A stretch of DNA of 15,802 bases from Candidatus Oleimmundimicrobium americanum (GTDB lineage: Bacteria; Actinomycetota; Aquicultoria; UBA3085; Oleimmundimicrobiaceae), in assembly GCA_002366545.1 (NCBI GenBank), contig DFBH01000068.1, forward strand, positions 1 through 15,802. Reading direction: 5' to 3'. The position numbers and the translations under genes were made by a program. Position 1 is the first letter of the stretch. Each line of letters begins with the position of its first letter. Of this stretch, positions 1 to 8,225 are shown piece after piece. Under the pieces are notes generated by a model. It saw only the letters and a list, made by a program, of their open reading frames with translations, was not told the origin of the DNA and made no database searches.

Positions 1-26
1 CATATGTATAGAACCCAATCAACCCA

Positions 27-55
27 TTTAATCAGGATGATTTTCGTGCTATAAT
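27..55 (+). promoter_or_regulatory. Candidate extended -10 promoter upstream of typA
   Basis: A perfect extended -10 element, TGCTATAAT, lies at 47-55. The best -35 at 17-bp spacing is TTTAAT (27-32), which is weak, as is common with extended -10 promoters. Transcription would start near 62 and leave a leader of about 187 nt before typA. The leader holds only short inverted repeats, such as GTTTT/AAAAC at 190-201, and no riboswitch that I recognise. Inferred from motif match only. Confidence 0.4.
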
Positions 56-248
56 TATAAAAAATAAATTCAATGTTTATGGGTAGTATCCTTAGATTAA
101 CATCAGAACAATCCCTCCCATTTAACCACTTGGAAAAAATATTGAAACCTAACAACTCATTGCAGCTGATTTTGCTCCGCGGTTCGACCGTTTTGTAAAA
201 CCACTGATTTTTGTCGTTAGAAAAAAACATGAAAGGAAAATTATTAAT

Positions 249-2072
249 ATGCCCAATCAGAAACGTCGAAAAGACATGAGAAACGTGGCTATTATTGCCC
301 ATGTTGACCACGGGAAAACAACGCTTGTAGATGCTCTTTTAAAACAGTCGGGAGCATATGAATTTAAAGATGGCGAAACCACAATTATGGACTCAAATCC
401 ACTTGAAAAAGAACGTGGAATAACTATTTTTTCAAAAAATGCTTCTTTTTTGTATAAGGGTGTACAGTTTAACATAGTTGACACTCCGGGCCATGCTGAT
501 TTTGGAAGCGAAGTGGAAAGAATTCTTAAAATGGTAGATGGTGTGCTTTTGCTCGTAGATGCATTTGAGGGTCCTATGCCACAAACGAAATTTGTTTTAA
601 AAAAATCTCTTGAACTCCATCTTAAACCGATTTTGGTTGTAAATAAGATCGACAGGCCGAACTCGCGGCCTCATGAGGTTGCCGATATGACTTTTGATCT
701 TTTTTGCGAATTAAACGCAACTGATGAACAACTGGATTTTCCGATTGTTTATGCTTCAGCAAAAGAGGGCACATCAACTCTTGATTTGGATGAAGAAAAC
801 AAAGACATGAAACCTCTTCTGGACACAATTCTTCATCGTGTGCTGCCTCCGGTTGCGGATTCTGAAAAGCCTTTTCAAATGCTGGTAACTATGCTGGATT
901 ATGATTCTTACGTTGGGCACATCTCAATTGGCCGTATTTTTCACGGGAAAGTAAAAATCGGAGAGCAGGTATCTCTTGTGAAGAGTGACGGAACAATAAA
1001 ACGGGGAAAGATTACGAAAATATTAAAATACAAGGGTCTGAAAAGAGTAGACGTTGATAGCGCGGAAGCCGGTGACATTGTGTCTGTTGCGGGAGTCGAT
1101 GATGTGAAAGTAGGGGAAACTCTTGCATCAATAGAAAATCCGAAAGCATTGCCGAAAATAAAAATTGATGAGCCTACTATCTCGATGTTTTTTTCCCACA
1201 ACACCGGCCCCCTTGCGGGGAAGGACGGCGGTAGATTTTTAACTTCGCGTCATATTCGAGAAAGACTTGAGCGTGAAGCGCTGACAAATGTGGGGATCAG
1301 GATAGAAGATGTTGCCGGAACTGAAAAAATTAAGGTTTCCGGAAGAGGGGAGCTTCATCTTTCCATACTTATTGAAACAATGCGTAGAGAAGGTTACGAA
1401 CTCGAAGTTTCTTCTCCTCAGGTGATATTAATGAAAATTGACGGAGAAATTCTTGAGCCTACGGAAGAAGTGTTGGTCGAGGTTGATCAGGGATATCAAG
1501 GGGCTGTGATTGAAGCGTTCGGTGCGAGAAAAGCAGAGATGAAGGATATGCAAGTGACTTCAATTGGTACGATGCGCATGAACTTTTTAATCCCAACAAG
1601 AGGATTAATTGGATTTAGAAGTGATTTCTTAAAGATGACCCGTGGCACGGGAATCATGTATCAGAATTTTTACCGGTATCAGAAGTATAAAGGAGAGATC
1701 ACTCATCGTCAGGTGGGTGTGCAGATTTCAATGGGCAGCGGCAAGGCGGTTTCCTACGCTTTGTTTGGGCTTCAGGAAAGAGGCGAGATCTTTATTAATC
1801 CAGGTGATGATATTTACGAAGGTATGATTATAGGCGTTAACAATAAGGGAGATGACCTTGTTGTTAACGCGACACGGGAGAAAAAACTTACAAATACTCG
1901 GGCGGCCGGGTCTGATGAGGCGATAAAGCTTATTTCTCCCAAAGAAATGACGTTGGAGTTTGCCTTGGAATTTATTGAAGACGATGAATTGGTTGAGATA
2001 ACTCCTAAAAATATTCGTCTTAGAAAAAGATATTTAACTAAAAACGAAAGAAAATCAAAACTTCGAAAATAA
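249..2072 (+). CDS. typA: Translational GTPase TypA/BipA
   Basis: Ribosome-binding GTPase of the EF-G/LepA superfamily (607 aa, the usual family length), linked in other bacteria to 50S assembly and to growth in cold and stress. All GTPase motifs are visible: G1 AHVDHGKTT (17-25), the RGIT switch I threonine, G3 DTPGHADF, G4 NKID and G5 SAKEG. Domain II, the EF-G-like domain and the BipA-specific C-terminal domain follow, including the family-typical GTRGLIGFRSDFL-like segment and a GDDLVVNATREKKLTN-like loop. The protein ends in a lysine/arginine-rich tail. The start at 249 has AAAGGA at 232-237, about 11 nt upstream. ATG at codon 10 (276) would give the more usual MRN(V/I)AIIAHVDHG beginning but lacks a clear ribosome site, so 249 is preferred. 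A separate transcript from the following helicase is likely, since a promoter-like site lies between them. Confidence 0.97.
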   Translation: MPNQKRRKDMRNVAIIAHVDHGKTTLVDALLKQSGAYEFKDGETTIMDSNPLEKERGITIFSKNASFLYKGVQFNIVDTPGHADFGSEVERILKMVDGVLLLVDAFEGPMPQTKFVLKKSLELHLKPILVVNKIDRPNSRPHEVADMTFDLFCELNATDEQLDFPIVYASAKEGTSTLDLDEENKDMKPLLDTILHRVLPPVADSEKPFQMLVTMLDYDSYVGHISIGRIFHGKVKIGEQVSLVKSDGTIKRGKITKILKYKGLKRVDVDSAEAGDIVSVAGVDDVKVGETLASIENPKALPKIKIDEPTISMFFSHNTGPLAGKDGGRFLTSRHIRERLEREALTNVGIRIEDVAGTEKIKVSGRGELHLSILIETMRREGYELEVSSPQVILMKIDGEILEPTEEVLVEVDQGYQGAVIEAFGARKAEMKDMQVTSIGTMRMNFLIPTRGLIGFRSDFLKMTRGTGIMYQNFYRYQKYKGEITHRQVGVQISMGSGKAVSYALFGLQERGEIFINPGDDIYEGMIIGVNNKGDDLVVNATREKKLTNTRAAGSDEAIKLISPKEMTLEFALEFIEDDELVEITPKNIRLRKRYLTKNERKSKLRK

Positions 2073-2129
2073 AAGGTAAGTTAGGCATTGGGTTAAAGAC
2101 GTAGTTTGTTGCAGATATCCATACAGTAT

Positions 2130-2157
2130 TTGCAAAATGTAACATAAAGTGTAATAA
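2130..2157 (+). promoter_or_regulatory. Candidate promoter for the DEAD-box helicase
   Basis: TTGCAA (2130-2135) and TAATAA (2152-2157) are separated by 16 bp. Transcription would begin near 2164 and give a leader of about 75 nt that contains the hairpin at 2190-2215. The spacing and the -35 are good and the -10 is four or five of six. Inference from motifs only. Confidence 0.4.
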
Positions 2158-2189
2158 TACATAGGTTTTGCATAATATATTCTTACAAC

Positions 2190-2228
2190 GTCCGCCGGGA
2201 TTTTTACCGGCGACGCTATTTTTTTTGG
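2190..2228 (+). terminator. GC-rich hairpin plus T-run in the helicase leader (terminator or attenuator)
   Basis: CGCCGG (2193-2198) pairs perfectly with CCGGCG (2207-2212) across an 8-nt loop, and CGT/ACG extends the stem past one bulged C. A run of eight T (2219-2226) follows at once and then runs directly into the GGAGG ribosome site of the helicase. It has the form of an intrinsic terminator. Its place inside the leader suggests attenuation, although it may simply end the typA transcript. Confidence 0.6.
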
Positions 2229-2239
2229 AGGTATTTTGG

Positions 2240-3988
2240 ATGTCGAATGATTTTTCTTCACAGTCAGGTTTTTGTGAATTAGGATTAATTAAACCTGTAC
2301 TGAAAGCATTAGATAAAATGGGGTATGAGACACCGACGCCGGTTCAAGAACAGGCGATTCCATACGTCTTAGCAGGCAGAGATTTACTGGGGCAAGCTCA
2401 AACGGGTACCGGGAAAACTGCTGCTTTTGCCTTGCCATTATTATCGCGTATAGATCTTAAAAAAATGGAACCTCAAGTATTGGTTCTGGCACCTACCCGT
2501 GAATTAGCCATTCAGGTGGCAGAGTCCTTCCAGCAATACGCATCTCAAATGAAGGGGTTCCACGTATTGCCCATCTATGGTGGCCAGGCTTATGATGGTC
2601 AATTTCGTCGGCTTAAACGTGGCGTGCATGTCGTGGTGGGGACGCCGGGGCGGGTAATGGACCATATGCGGCGTGGAACTTTAAGCTTAAAAGCACTTAG
2701 CTGTCTTGTTCTTGATGAGGCGGATGAAATGCTGCGCATGGGCTTTATCGATGATGTAAAGTGGGTTTTGGAACAGACGCCACCTGAGCGCCAGGTAGCG
2801 CTTTTCTCCGCGACCATACCTAAAGTAATCCGTCAAATTGCCCAAAAATACTTGAATAATCCGGTAGAAATTACGATAAAAGCACAAACCGCTACCGTGG
2901 AAGCTACTCGCCAACGTTTCTGGATGGTGAGTGGATTTCATAAATTGGACGCGCTAACTCGAATACTGGAGGCGGAAACTTTTGATGGTGTGCTCATCTT
3001 TGTTCGCACAAAAACGGCAACTATGGAACTCTCGGAAAAGCTTGAGGCTCGCGGCTACTCTTCTGCGCCTATAAATGGAGATATTGCGCAAAGCAAACGA
3101 GAACGTACAATAGAACAGTTAAAAAAAGGCAAACTCAACATTTTAGTTGCCACCGATGTGGCGGCTCGGGGGTTGGATGTTGATCGCATCAGTCATGTTA
3201 TCAATTACGATATTCCATATGATACCGAGTCCTATATTCATCGAATTGGCCGTACGGGTAGGGCCGGGCGAAGCGGTGAGGCAATTTTGTTTGTAGCCCC
3301 CCGAGAAAAACATATGTTGCGCGCCATAGAAAGGGCCACCAAACAAAAGATCGAGTTGCTGGAGTTGCCTTCAACGGAAATGATTAACGACAAGCGTATT
3401 GCGAACTTTGAACAACGTATTACCGATACTATGGCAGCCGGAGGGTTAGAATTTTACTACGATTTGATGGAGAAATATCTACAGGAGCATAATGTGCCTG
3501 CGGTTGAAATTGCTGCCGCGTTAGCTAAATTAGTACAGGGCGACGAGCCCTTGTTGCTAACGAATAAACCTAAAAAGCAAAAGGTTACATTTGAGGATAG
3601 ACCAAGAAGGGAAAAACCTTTTACAAAACGCGGTCGAGCGTCGTCGGTGCCGGAAAAAGGGATGGAAAGATTTCGTATCGAGGTCGGCCATAATCATGAT
3701 GTAAACCCCGGAAATATTGTGGGCGCTATTGCCAATGAAGCGGGAATAGACAGCAAATTTATCGGCCGGATAAATATTTATGATGACTTTAGTACCGTAG
3801 ATTTACCTGAAGGAATGTCGCGTGACATTCTGCGTACGTTGAAGAAAGTTTGGGTGTCCGGTCAGCAGTTAAGAATTTCGAGACTGGATGAACGTGGAAA
3901 ACAGCAGTATGTTAAAGATAAAAGTAAATTCAAACCAAAGCGTAAAAAAGAACGAACCGGCTACTCAAAAAAGAGAAACAACAAGTAA
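2240..3988 (+). CDS. deaD: DEAD-box ATP-dependent RNA helicase, DeaD/CsdA type
   Basis: RNA helicase that remodels rRNA and mRNA structure; family members act in ribosome assembly, cold adaptation and RNA decay. From ATG 2240 the protein is 582 aa. Visible motifs: Q motif with TPTPVQ (31-36), motif I AQTGTGKT (53-60), Ia PTRELA, Ib TPGR, II DEAD (159-162), III SAT (190-192), V ARGLD and VI HRIGRTGR (from 334). A helical linker is followed by a DbpA/CsdA-type RNA-binding domain at about 475-546 and a lysine/arginine-rich tail. The C-terminal RNA-binding domain separates it from short RhlE/SrmB forms. The start is set by TTGGAGG at 2225-2231. An in-frame TTG at 2168 would run through the leader hairpin and has no ribosome site. 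The leader hairpin suggests regulated expression. Confidence 0.95.
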   Translation: MSNDFSSQSGFCELGLIKPVLKALDKMGYETPTPVQEQAIPYVLAGRDLLGQAQTGTGKTAAFALPLLSRIDLKKMEPQVLVLAPTRELAIQVAESFQQYASQMKGFHVLPIYGGQAYDGQFRRLKRGVHVVVGTPGRVMDHMRRGTLSLKALSCLVLDEADEMLRMGFIDDVKWVLEQTPPERQVALFSATIPKVIRQIAQKYLNNPVEITIKAQTATVEATRQRFWMVSGFHKLDALTRILEAETFDGVLIFVRTKTATMELSEKLEARGYSSAPINGDIAQSKRERTIEQLKKGKLNILVATDVAARGLDVDRISHVINYDIPYDTESYIHRIGRTGRAGRSGEAILFVAPREKHMLRAIERATKQKIELLELPSTEMINDKRIANFEQRITDTMAAGGLEFYYDLMEKYLQEHNVPAVEIAAALAKLVQGDEPLLLTNKPKKQKVTFEDRPRREKPFTKRGRASSVPEKGMERFRIEVGHNHDVNPGNIVGAIANEAGIDSKFIGRINIYDDFSTVDLPEGMSRDILRTLKKVWVSGQQLRISRLDERGKQQYVKDKSKFKPKRKKERTGYSKKRNNK

Positions 3989-4073
3989 ATTTATGAGATT
4001 AGGGTTACTTTAATCCTGATAATTTCAAAATCAAGGTCACCCATTAAAAGGCACCCGTTACATTGTTCTTAGA

Positions 4074-5414
4074 TTAAAAATGGGGAAGGGCAAGTATTAT
4101 CCAGAGTGACCATATGATGGGTAATATAATGAACTGGCCTATTGAGCGCTGAAAAACTTCTTCCCACTCGTCTGATTTTGATATCCATAATTTTATTGTC
4201 GATACTACCAAAATCACAAGTGTGACGATATTCCAACCAAGTACAGCATGACGGTTTGGTGTCAAACCACCTCTGTATGTACGGCTAATAATTGCTGCCA
4301 AAGCATAAGCGTTAAGGACAAATGTTAATAATCCGGTTGATAGGGTGGCGTAGCGCAGAGCTGAATTTAGCTTTGAAGAAAACTTTTCTTCAAGTCCGGG
4401 AATCACTATAACTAACAAGGCAATTATAGCCATTATTGTGGCATTGTAGATGATTAAAACTTCTCGTTCTTCAAAAGGACGCCAAAAATATGAAGGGATA
4501 AACCAGAACACATAGATTGCCAGAACGCCGAGTGCTGGAGATAGCAATAACCTTGTCAAAATCTTAAGAATACGAGCAAGACCAGTTGTCCGTTTCTGAT
4601 TCATAGGTGACACGCTGGGGTCATATACGCTTGCAAGAGCCAATACAGGGATAACCCCGATTCCCAAAGCCAAAACAGTACGATTGATTGCTTCTGAAAA
4701 AGATATTCCAAGCACGAAAAATATCCCAGACGTGAGTCCGTAGAAAATTACGCCGGCAATGATATAGATGCCTGCTGCAACTATAGTCTCTACTGATTTC
4801 ACAAGAAAACTGAAATACTGTCTAAAAGTATCTGGATTTGCGAAAGCAACGCTACCACCAATGGTTGCCCATACAATAAATGGAAGATGTATTGCTATCA
4901 AGTTGGCAGTGTCGTCGATCTTTCCCCAGCTTGCCCAAGCTGCAAAAAGCGTTATAAGAATAATGACTAAGGTTGAAATTGTATATAACCTTGTTCGTTC
5001 TTTCCGGGTGTCAACCAGAGCTAAATATAAAAGAATAGCTAAAGCAGTTAGCGGGCTCCAGCCAATCCAAAACAAGGGATTGGCTGCTTCCGGAATCGGA
5101 ATAGCGGGTTTGTCTCCGGCAAAAGCAATAAAAAGGGCGCCCAGAATGACGCTGATAACAATGGCAACTAACCACTGGTGAGTATTACCACTTGACGCAA
5201 TTTTGTCCACTTGAATTGCAGGTATTTCTAAAGGTTGAATGTCCAAACGGCAAGCCCATGCGGTAAGGATCTTATCTTCTGGATGTTCTTTTAAGCACTG
5301 GCTAATAGCTTCTTTAAAAGCATTTTCTTTTCCATCTTGAACAGCCTGCCTATAAAACTGTTCAAGCAATACTACATCTCCATTTGCTTGTTCAACCCGA
5401 TTTTTAAGTGTCAT
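4074..5414 (-). CDS. Multi-pass membrane protein of unknown function
   Basis: I do not recognise the family. The 446-aa product begins with a roughly 75-residue soluble, helical segment. Its spacing (EQFYRQAVQDGKENAF, then AISQCLKEHPEDKIL) resembles a single TPR-like helical pair. About eleven hydrophobic segments follow, near 81-99, 114-134, 145-161, 171-191, 209-236, 245-263, 283-305, 320-339, 352-376, 390-409 and 427-443. The arrangement loosely recalls DUF4153-like integral membrane proteins, but I cannot confirm that. No catalytic or transporter signature stands out. The ATG at 5414 is preceded by GAGGGAAAA, a fair ribosome site, and TATAAA (complement of 5434-5439) may be its -10. It is alone on this strand, convergent with the helicase gene and divergent from the small membrane protein at 5689. 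Confidence 0.8.
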   Translation of the reverse strand: MTLKNRVEQANGDVVLLEQFYRQAVQDGKENAFKEAISQCLKEHPEDKILTAWACRLDIQPLEIPAIQVDKIASSGNTHQWLVAIVISVILGALFIAFAGDKPAIPIPEAANPLFWIGWSPLTALAILLYLALVDTRKERTRLYTISTLVIILITLFAAWASWGKIDDTANLIAIHLPFIVWATIGGSVAFANPDTFRQYFSFLVKSVETIVAAGIYIIAGVIFYGLTSGIFFVLGISFSEAINRTVLALGIGVIPVLALASVYDPSVSPMNQKRTTGLARILKILTRLLLSPALGVLAIYVFWFIPSYFWRPFEEREVLIIYNATIMAIIALLVIVIPGLEEKFSSKLNSALRYATLSTGLLTFVLNAYALAAIISRTYRGGLTPNRHAVLGWNIVTLVILVVSTIKLWISKSDEWEEVFQRSIGQFIILPIIWSLWIILALPHF

Positions 5415-5621
5415 TTTTCCCTCATTTGGGAATTTTATACAAAGAAGTCTATCCTAATATCTTTTGAAATTCAATTCAGGAGTATCTGCTTAGATGGGGT
5501 TGGCCCATGCTCTTAACAATGCGAAGATGATATATTTTTAATGAAGGAAAACGCAGCAGACAAGTTAGGCGGGAAGACTTTCTTGAATTCTATTAGAATA
5601 ACTATCTTTATCTGCAAAAGA

Positions 5622-5650
5622 TATAATTCCTACTCTCTTTAAATTATAAT
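5622..5650 (+). promoter_or_regulatory. Two TATAAT hexamers before the small membrane protein gene
   Basis: Perfect -10 hexamers TATAAT occur at 5622-5627 and 5645-5650, in an AT-rich stretch 39-67 bp before the start codon at 5689. Neither has a convincing -35 at 16-18 bp. Either could start a short leader. Suggestive only. Confidence 0.3.
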
Positions 5651-5688
5651 AAATATAGTGTTACCAATAACTAAATAGGAGACCAATC

Positions 5689-6060
5689 ATGATGAACGCT
5701 AAATGTACTAGTGAACGGGCAACCAAGTGGATGCACTGGATTGCCCGAGTTTTGGGCACACTTGCCTCAGTATTTTGGGTGACGGCCCTAACTCTCTCCG
5801 CTATTTTCGAAAAAGGTCCAATTACTCTGGAAGGGGTAATGTTAGCGGGATTAGTTGCCACAAATGCGGTGGGTGTCTTCATCGCTTGGCGGCGGGAAAA
5901 CATTGGGGGGATGGTAACGGTAATTGGCGCCGTTGCACTGTGCGTATTTGCGTTCGTTACCGCCGGGCACAATAAGGGCTTTGCTATGCTGGTATCGGGC
6001 GGCCTCTTTCTAATACCCGGCATCCTTTTTCTTGCAAGCTGGCGGAGAACAAGAAAATAA
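5689..6060 (+). CDS. Small four-helix membrane protein, unknown function
   Basis: The 123-aa product has four hydrophobic segments, near residues 17-37, 47-65, 73-90 and 96-115, separated by short charged turns (FEKGP, WRREN, GHNKG) and closed by a basic tail WRRTRK. This is the look of small conserved four-helix membrane proteins of unknown role; no enzymatic signature is seen. AGGAG at 5677-5681 lies 7 nt before ATG 5689. A second ATG follows directly at 5692 and could serve equally well. The opposite-strand open frame over the same bases (5661-6023) has no ribosome site and poorer composition, so this strand is preferred. The HAD gene begins 69 nt downstream and has its own candidate promoter. 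Confidence 0.8.
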   Translation: MMNAKCTSERATKWMHWIARVLGTLASVFWVTALTLSAIFEKGPITLEGVMLAGLVATNAVGVFIAWRRENIGGMVTVIGAVALCVFAFVTAGHNKGFAMLVSGGLFLIPGILFLASWRRTRK

Positions 6061-6076
6061 AGACTTTTCAGAACGA

Positions 6077-6104
6077 TTGTCTCGATTAGGCTGTAGAATA
6101 TTAT
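6077..6104 (+). promoter_or_regulatory. Candidate promoter for the HAD phosphatase gene
   Basis: TTGTCT (6077-6082) and TATTAT (6099-6104) are 16 bp apart, which would give a leader of roughly 20 nt before ATG 6130. Matches are four and five of six to the consensus. Inferred only. Confidence 0.3.
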
Positions 6105-6129
6105 TAATGTTATCGAAGAAGAGTGGGTT

Positions 6130-6891
6130 ATGTCATATAAAGCAATAATTTCAGACTGGAATGGAACCTTAATTAACTATCCTTCGGACGAGCTCCTGCA
6201 CAAAAAGATTGCTTATGCGATTGCGAACGATTTAAAATCACAGCTTTTTAAAGGCGAGTTTTGGAAGATTGTTGATGTTATGAAGCTTGTTAGAACAAAG
6301 GGTAAATTGAAAAAAAGATTGCGTGAATTTAATTCTGGGGAAAGGCATCTGCAAGATGTCTACGATATTTTTAATGATGAGATTTTAAAGGGCAAGCCCG
6401 TTAAATACATCACCGGCATAATCGACGGATTTGCTAAAGAATTTGCAAAAAAATTAGACAGTAGGGTGTTAAGACCCATACAAGCAGTTCATAAAGAAGG
6501 CGTATCAACCGGAATATTGTCAGCTTCGTTTGGTTACAGCATCGACAGAATTTTAAAGGAAGCCGGCTACAGCCGAATTTTCGATGATATTGTTTCCAAT
6601 GACTTTCTTGTAAATGAGGGTAAGGTGCTTGGAATTACGCTTGATATTTATGAAAAGAAAGCGGAATTATTGCACTCCGAATTTTTCGATAAGAGGGGTT
6701 TAAGGGAAAACAACACGCTTTATCTGGGAGATACAAAAGATGACGAGCCAATTGCCAAATTGCTTGCTCCGGGCAACTTCATCGTTCCGTTTTTTGCTCC
6801 CGATGAGTTTAAAGAAAAGATGGCTTCCAAGTACAAGGCATTTGTTCCCGAAACCGAGCAGGATTTATTGAGGTATTTGCAAGATAGATAA
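6130..6891 (+). CDS. HAD-superfamily hydrolase (probable phosphatase)
   Basis: Haloacid dehalogenase fold, 253 aa, expected to remove phosphate from a small metabolite through an aspartyl-phosphate intermediate. Motif I is D9-W-N-G-T-L, with nucleophile D9. Motif II is in GILSAS (128-133), motif III is probably K177 or K178 in YEKKAEL, and motif IV is LGDTKDDEP with D201 and D204/D205 for magnesium. A helical insert of about 90 residues between motifs I and II is the C1-type cap. The second Asp of the usual DxDGT is Asn here. DWNGT forms are known in the superfamily, so this need not mean inactivity, but it removes the standard acid/base residue. GAAGAAGAG at 6115-6123 is the ribosome site. 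The substrate cannot be told from sequence. Confidence 0.85.
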   Translation: MSYKAIISDWNGTLINYPSDELLHKKIAYAIANDLKSQLFKGEFWKIVDVMKLVRTKGKLKKRLREFNSGERHLQDVYDIFNDEILKGKPVKYITGIIDGFAKEFAKKLDSRVLRPIQAVHKEGVSTGILSASFGYSIDRILKEAGYSRIFDDIVSNDFLVNEGKVLGITLDIYEKKAELLHSEFFDKRGLRENNTLYLGDTKDDEPIAKLLAPGNFIVPFFAPDEFKEKMASKYKAFVPETEQDLLRYLQDR

Positions 6892-6955
6892 GTTGTTGTT
6901 TCCGGTAATGCGATGAATATCCGAGCACCTTTTTGGCTATTTATCTTTTGGGTTT

Positions 6956-6969
6956 TACGGTTTCCCGTA
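6956..6969 (+). terminator. Weak hairpin downstream of the HAD gene
   Basis: TACGG (6956-6960) and CCGTA (6965-6969) form a perfect 5-bp stem with a 4-nt loop, followed by TTTAGATTTTG. It lies 65 nt after the HAD stop codon in a gap of about 240 nt before the MscS gene. The stem is short and the T-run is interrupted, so it is at best a weak terminator. Nothing else stands out in this gap. Confidence 0.3.
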
Positions 6970-7129
6970 TTTAGATTTTGTTCGATTCTCCCCGGATTTG
7001 TTGAAAAAATAGTTTTTAGCAAGAAGAGGGAAAAGTTTATTTAAATTGAAAATATAAAAGTAGCCAATCAGGGATGAGTGGAATATGTGTTAGTGTTGTA
7101 AATGTTAAATAAATTCTTTGGGGGTCAAT

Positions 7130-8182
7130 ATGTTTCAAGATGTTTTGTATCAAATAGTTTTTCATAATCGTGTATTAGACTATCTTATCTGCTTTTTTAC
7201 CTTTCTTGTCGGTGCCATCATTATTCAAATATTCAAAAGTATCTTATTAAATCGTCTAAAGGCGTGGACAGAGAAAACATCCACCACATTGGACGATTTT
7301 TTAATCCAGGCTGTTAAAAAACAGTTGTTTCCTTTGCTTTATTTTGGGGCTTTTTATCTAAGTATTCGAGGTTTGGTTTTAAGCTCTGTTTTATATAAAA
7401 GCATTAACATTTTAGGTTTAATTCTTTTAACTATTTTTGGCGCCCGTTTTTTACTGACAATGATTGAGTATAGCCTTAAAGCCTATTGGGTAAAGAAAGG
7501 GATGGGAACGGCCAAGAAACAAGCTTTGGATGGGATAATTATGGTAACAAAGGTGGTTGTTTGGGGGTTTGCTGTTATTATTCTCTTGGACAACCTCGGT
7601 ATTAAAATTTCTGCGTTAGTTGCCGGATTAGGGATTGGCGGTATAGCAATTGCGTTGGCGGCTCAGGCGGTTTTAGGAGATTTGTTCAGTTACTTTACCA
7701 TATTCTTTGACCGTCCCTTTGAGATTGATGATTTTATCATTGTTGGAGATTATTTAGGAACGGTTGAGCATGTTGGTATTAAAACTACGCGTGTTCGCAG
7801 TTTAAGCGGAGAACAGTTGGTTTTTTCTAACTCCGATCTTACCAATTCCCGTTTGCGCAATTACAAAAGAATGGATAAGCGTCGTGTAAATTTCAAGCTC
7901 GGAGTTACCTACGAAACCGGTCTTGAACAGTTGAAAGAAATACCTACAATGATTGCAAATATTATAAAAAGTGTTGACGACGTTGTTTTTGACCGAGCAC
8001 ACTTTTTCTCTTACGGAGATTTTAGCCTTGTTTTTGACGTGGTTTATTATGTTCTCAGCAGTGATTACAACAAATATATGGATATCCAGCAGGAAATAAA
8101 TTTTAAAATAAAAGAAGAGTTTGAAAAACGTAAAATTGAATTTGCCTATCCGACGCAGACATTGTATTTAAATAAGATGTAA
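7130..8182 (+). CDS. MscS-family mechanosensitive ion channel
   Basis: Small-conductance mechanosensitive channel family, inner membrane, 350 aa. Members open under membrane tension to release solutes during hypo-osmotic shock. Predicted membrane segments lie near 15-36, 67-86, 94-116 and 137-156. The glycine/alanine-rich pore helix follows (GLGIGGIAIALAAQAVLGD), leading into the family signature FDRPFEIDDFI at about 193-203. The beta domain comes next, with the typical GTVEHVGIKTTRVRSLSGEQLVFSN-like stretch, then an alpha/beta C-terminal domain. An extra pair of N-terminal helices compared with E. coli MscS (286 aa) fits the larger YnaI-like subgroup. ATG 7130 is chosen because GGGGGTC (7120-7126) sits just ahead; a TTG at 7118 in frame would overlap that ribosome site. 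The AlkD gene starts 43 nt downstream, perhaps on the same transcript. Confidence 0.92.
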   Translation: MFQDVLYQIVFHNRVLDYLICFFTFLVGAIIIQIFKSILLNRLKAWTEKTSTTLDDFLIQAVKKQLFPLLYFGAFYLSIRGLVLSSVLYKSINILGLILLTIFGARFLLTMIEYSLKAYWVKKGMGTAKKQALDGIIMVTKVVVWGFAVIILLDNLGIKISALVAGLGIGGIAIALAAQAVLGDLFSYFTIFFDRPFEIDDFIIVGDYLGTVEHVGIKTTRVRSLSGEQLVFSNSDLTNSRLRNYKRMDKRRVNFKLGVTYETGLEQLKEIPTMIANIIKSVDDVVFDRAHFFSYGDFSLVFDVVYYVLSSDYNKYMDIQQEINFKIKEEFEKRKIEFAYPTQTLYLNKM

Positions 8183-8225
8183 ATAACGGGTGATTTCACT
8201 AACGGGTATCGAATGAAGTGTTTGT

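Noticed and set aside
1..248. Riboswitch or RNA gene in the leader of typA
   Set aside because: Only short 4-5 bp inverted repeats are present; no known riboswitch core or tRNA/ncRNA consensus is visible.
2168..2239. N-terminal extension of the DEAD-box helicase from TTG 2168
   Set aside because: It would translate through the leader hairpin and T-run, has no ribosome site, and the GGAGG at 2227-2231 clearly serves ATG 2240.
4768..5181. 137-codon plus-strand frame inside the membrane-protein gene
   Set aside because: It is rich in Ala, Ile, Lys and Arg as expected from the complement of membrane-protein codons, with no ribosome site.
5661..6023. 120-codon minus-strand frame opposite the small membrane protein
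   Set aside because: The plus frame has an AGGAG site, clean hydrophobic segments and fits the strand of the following genes.
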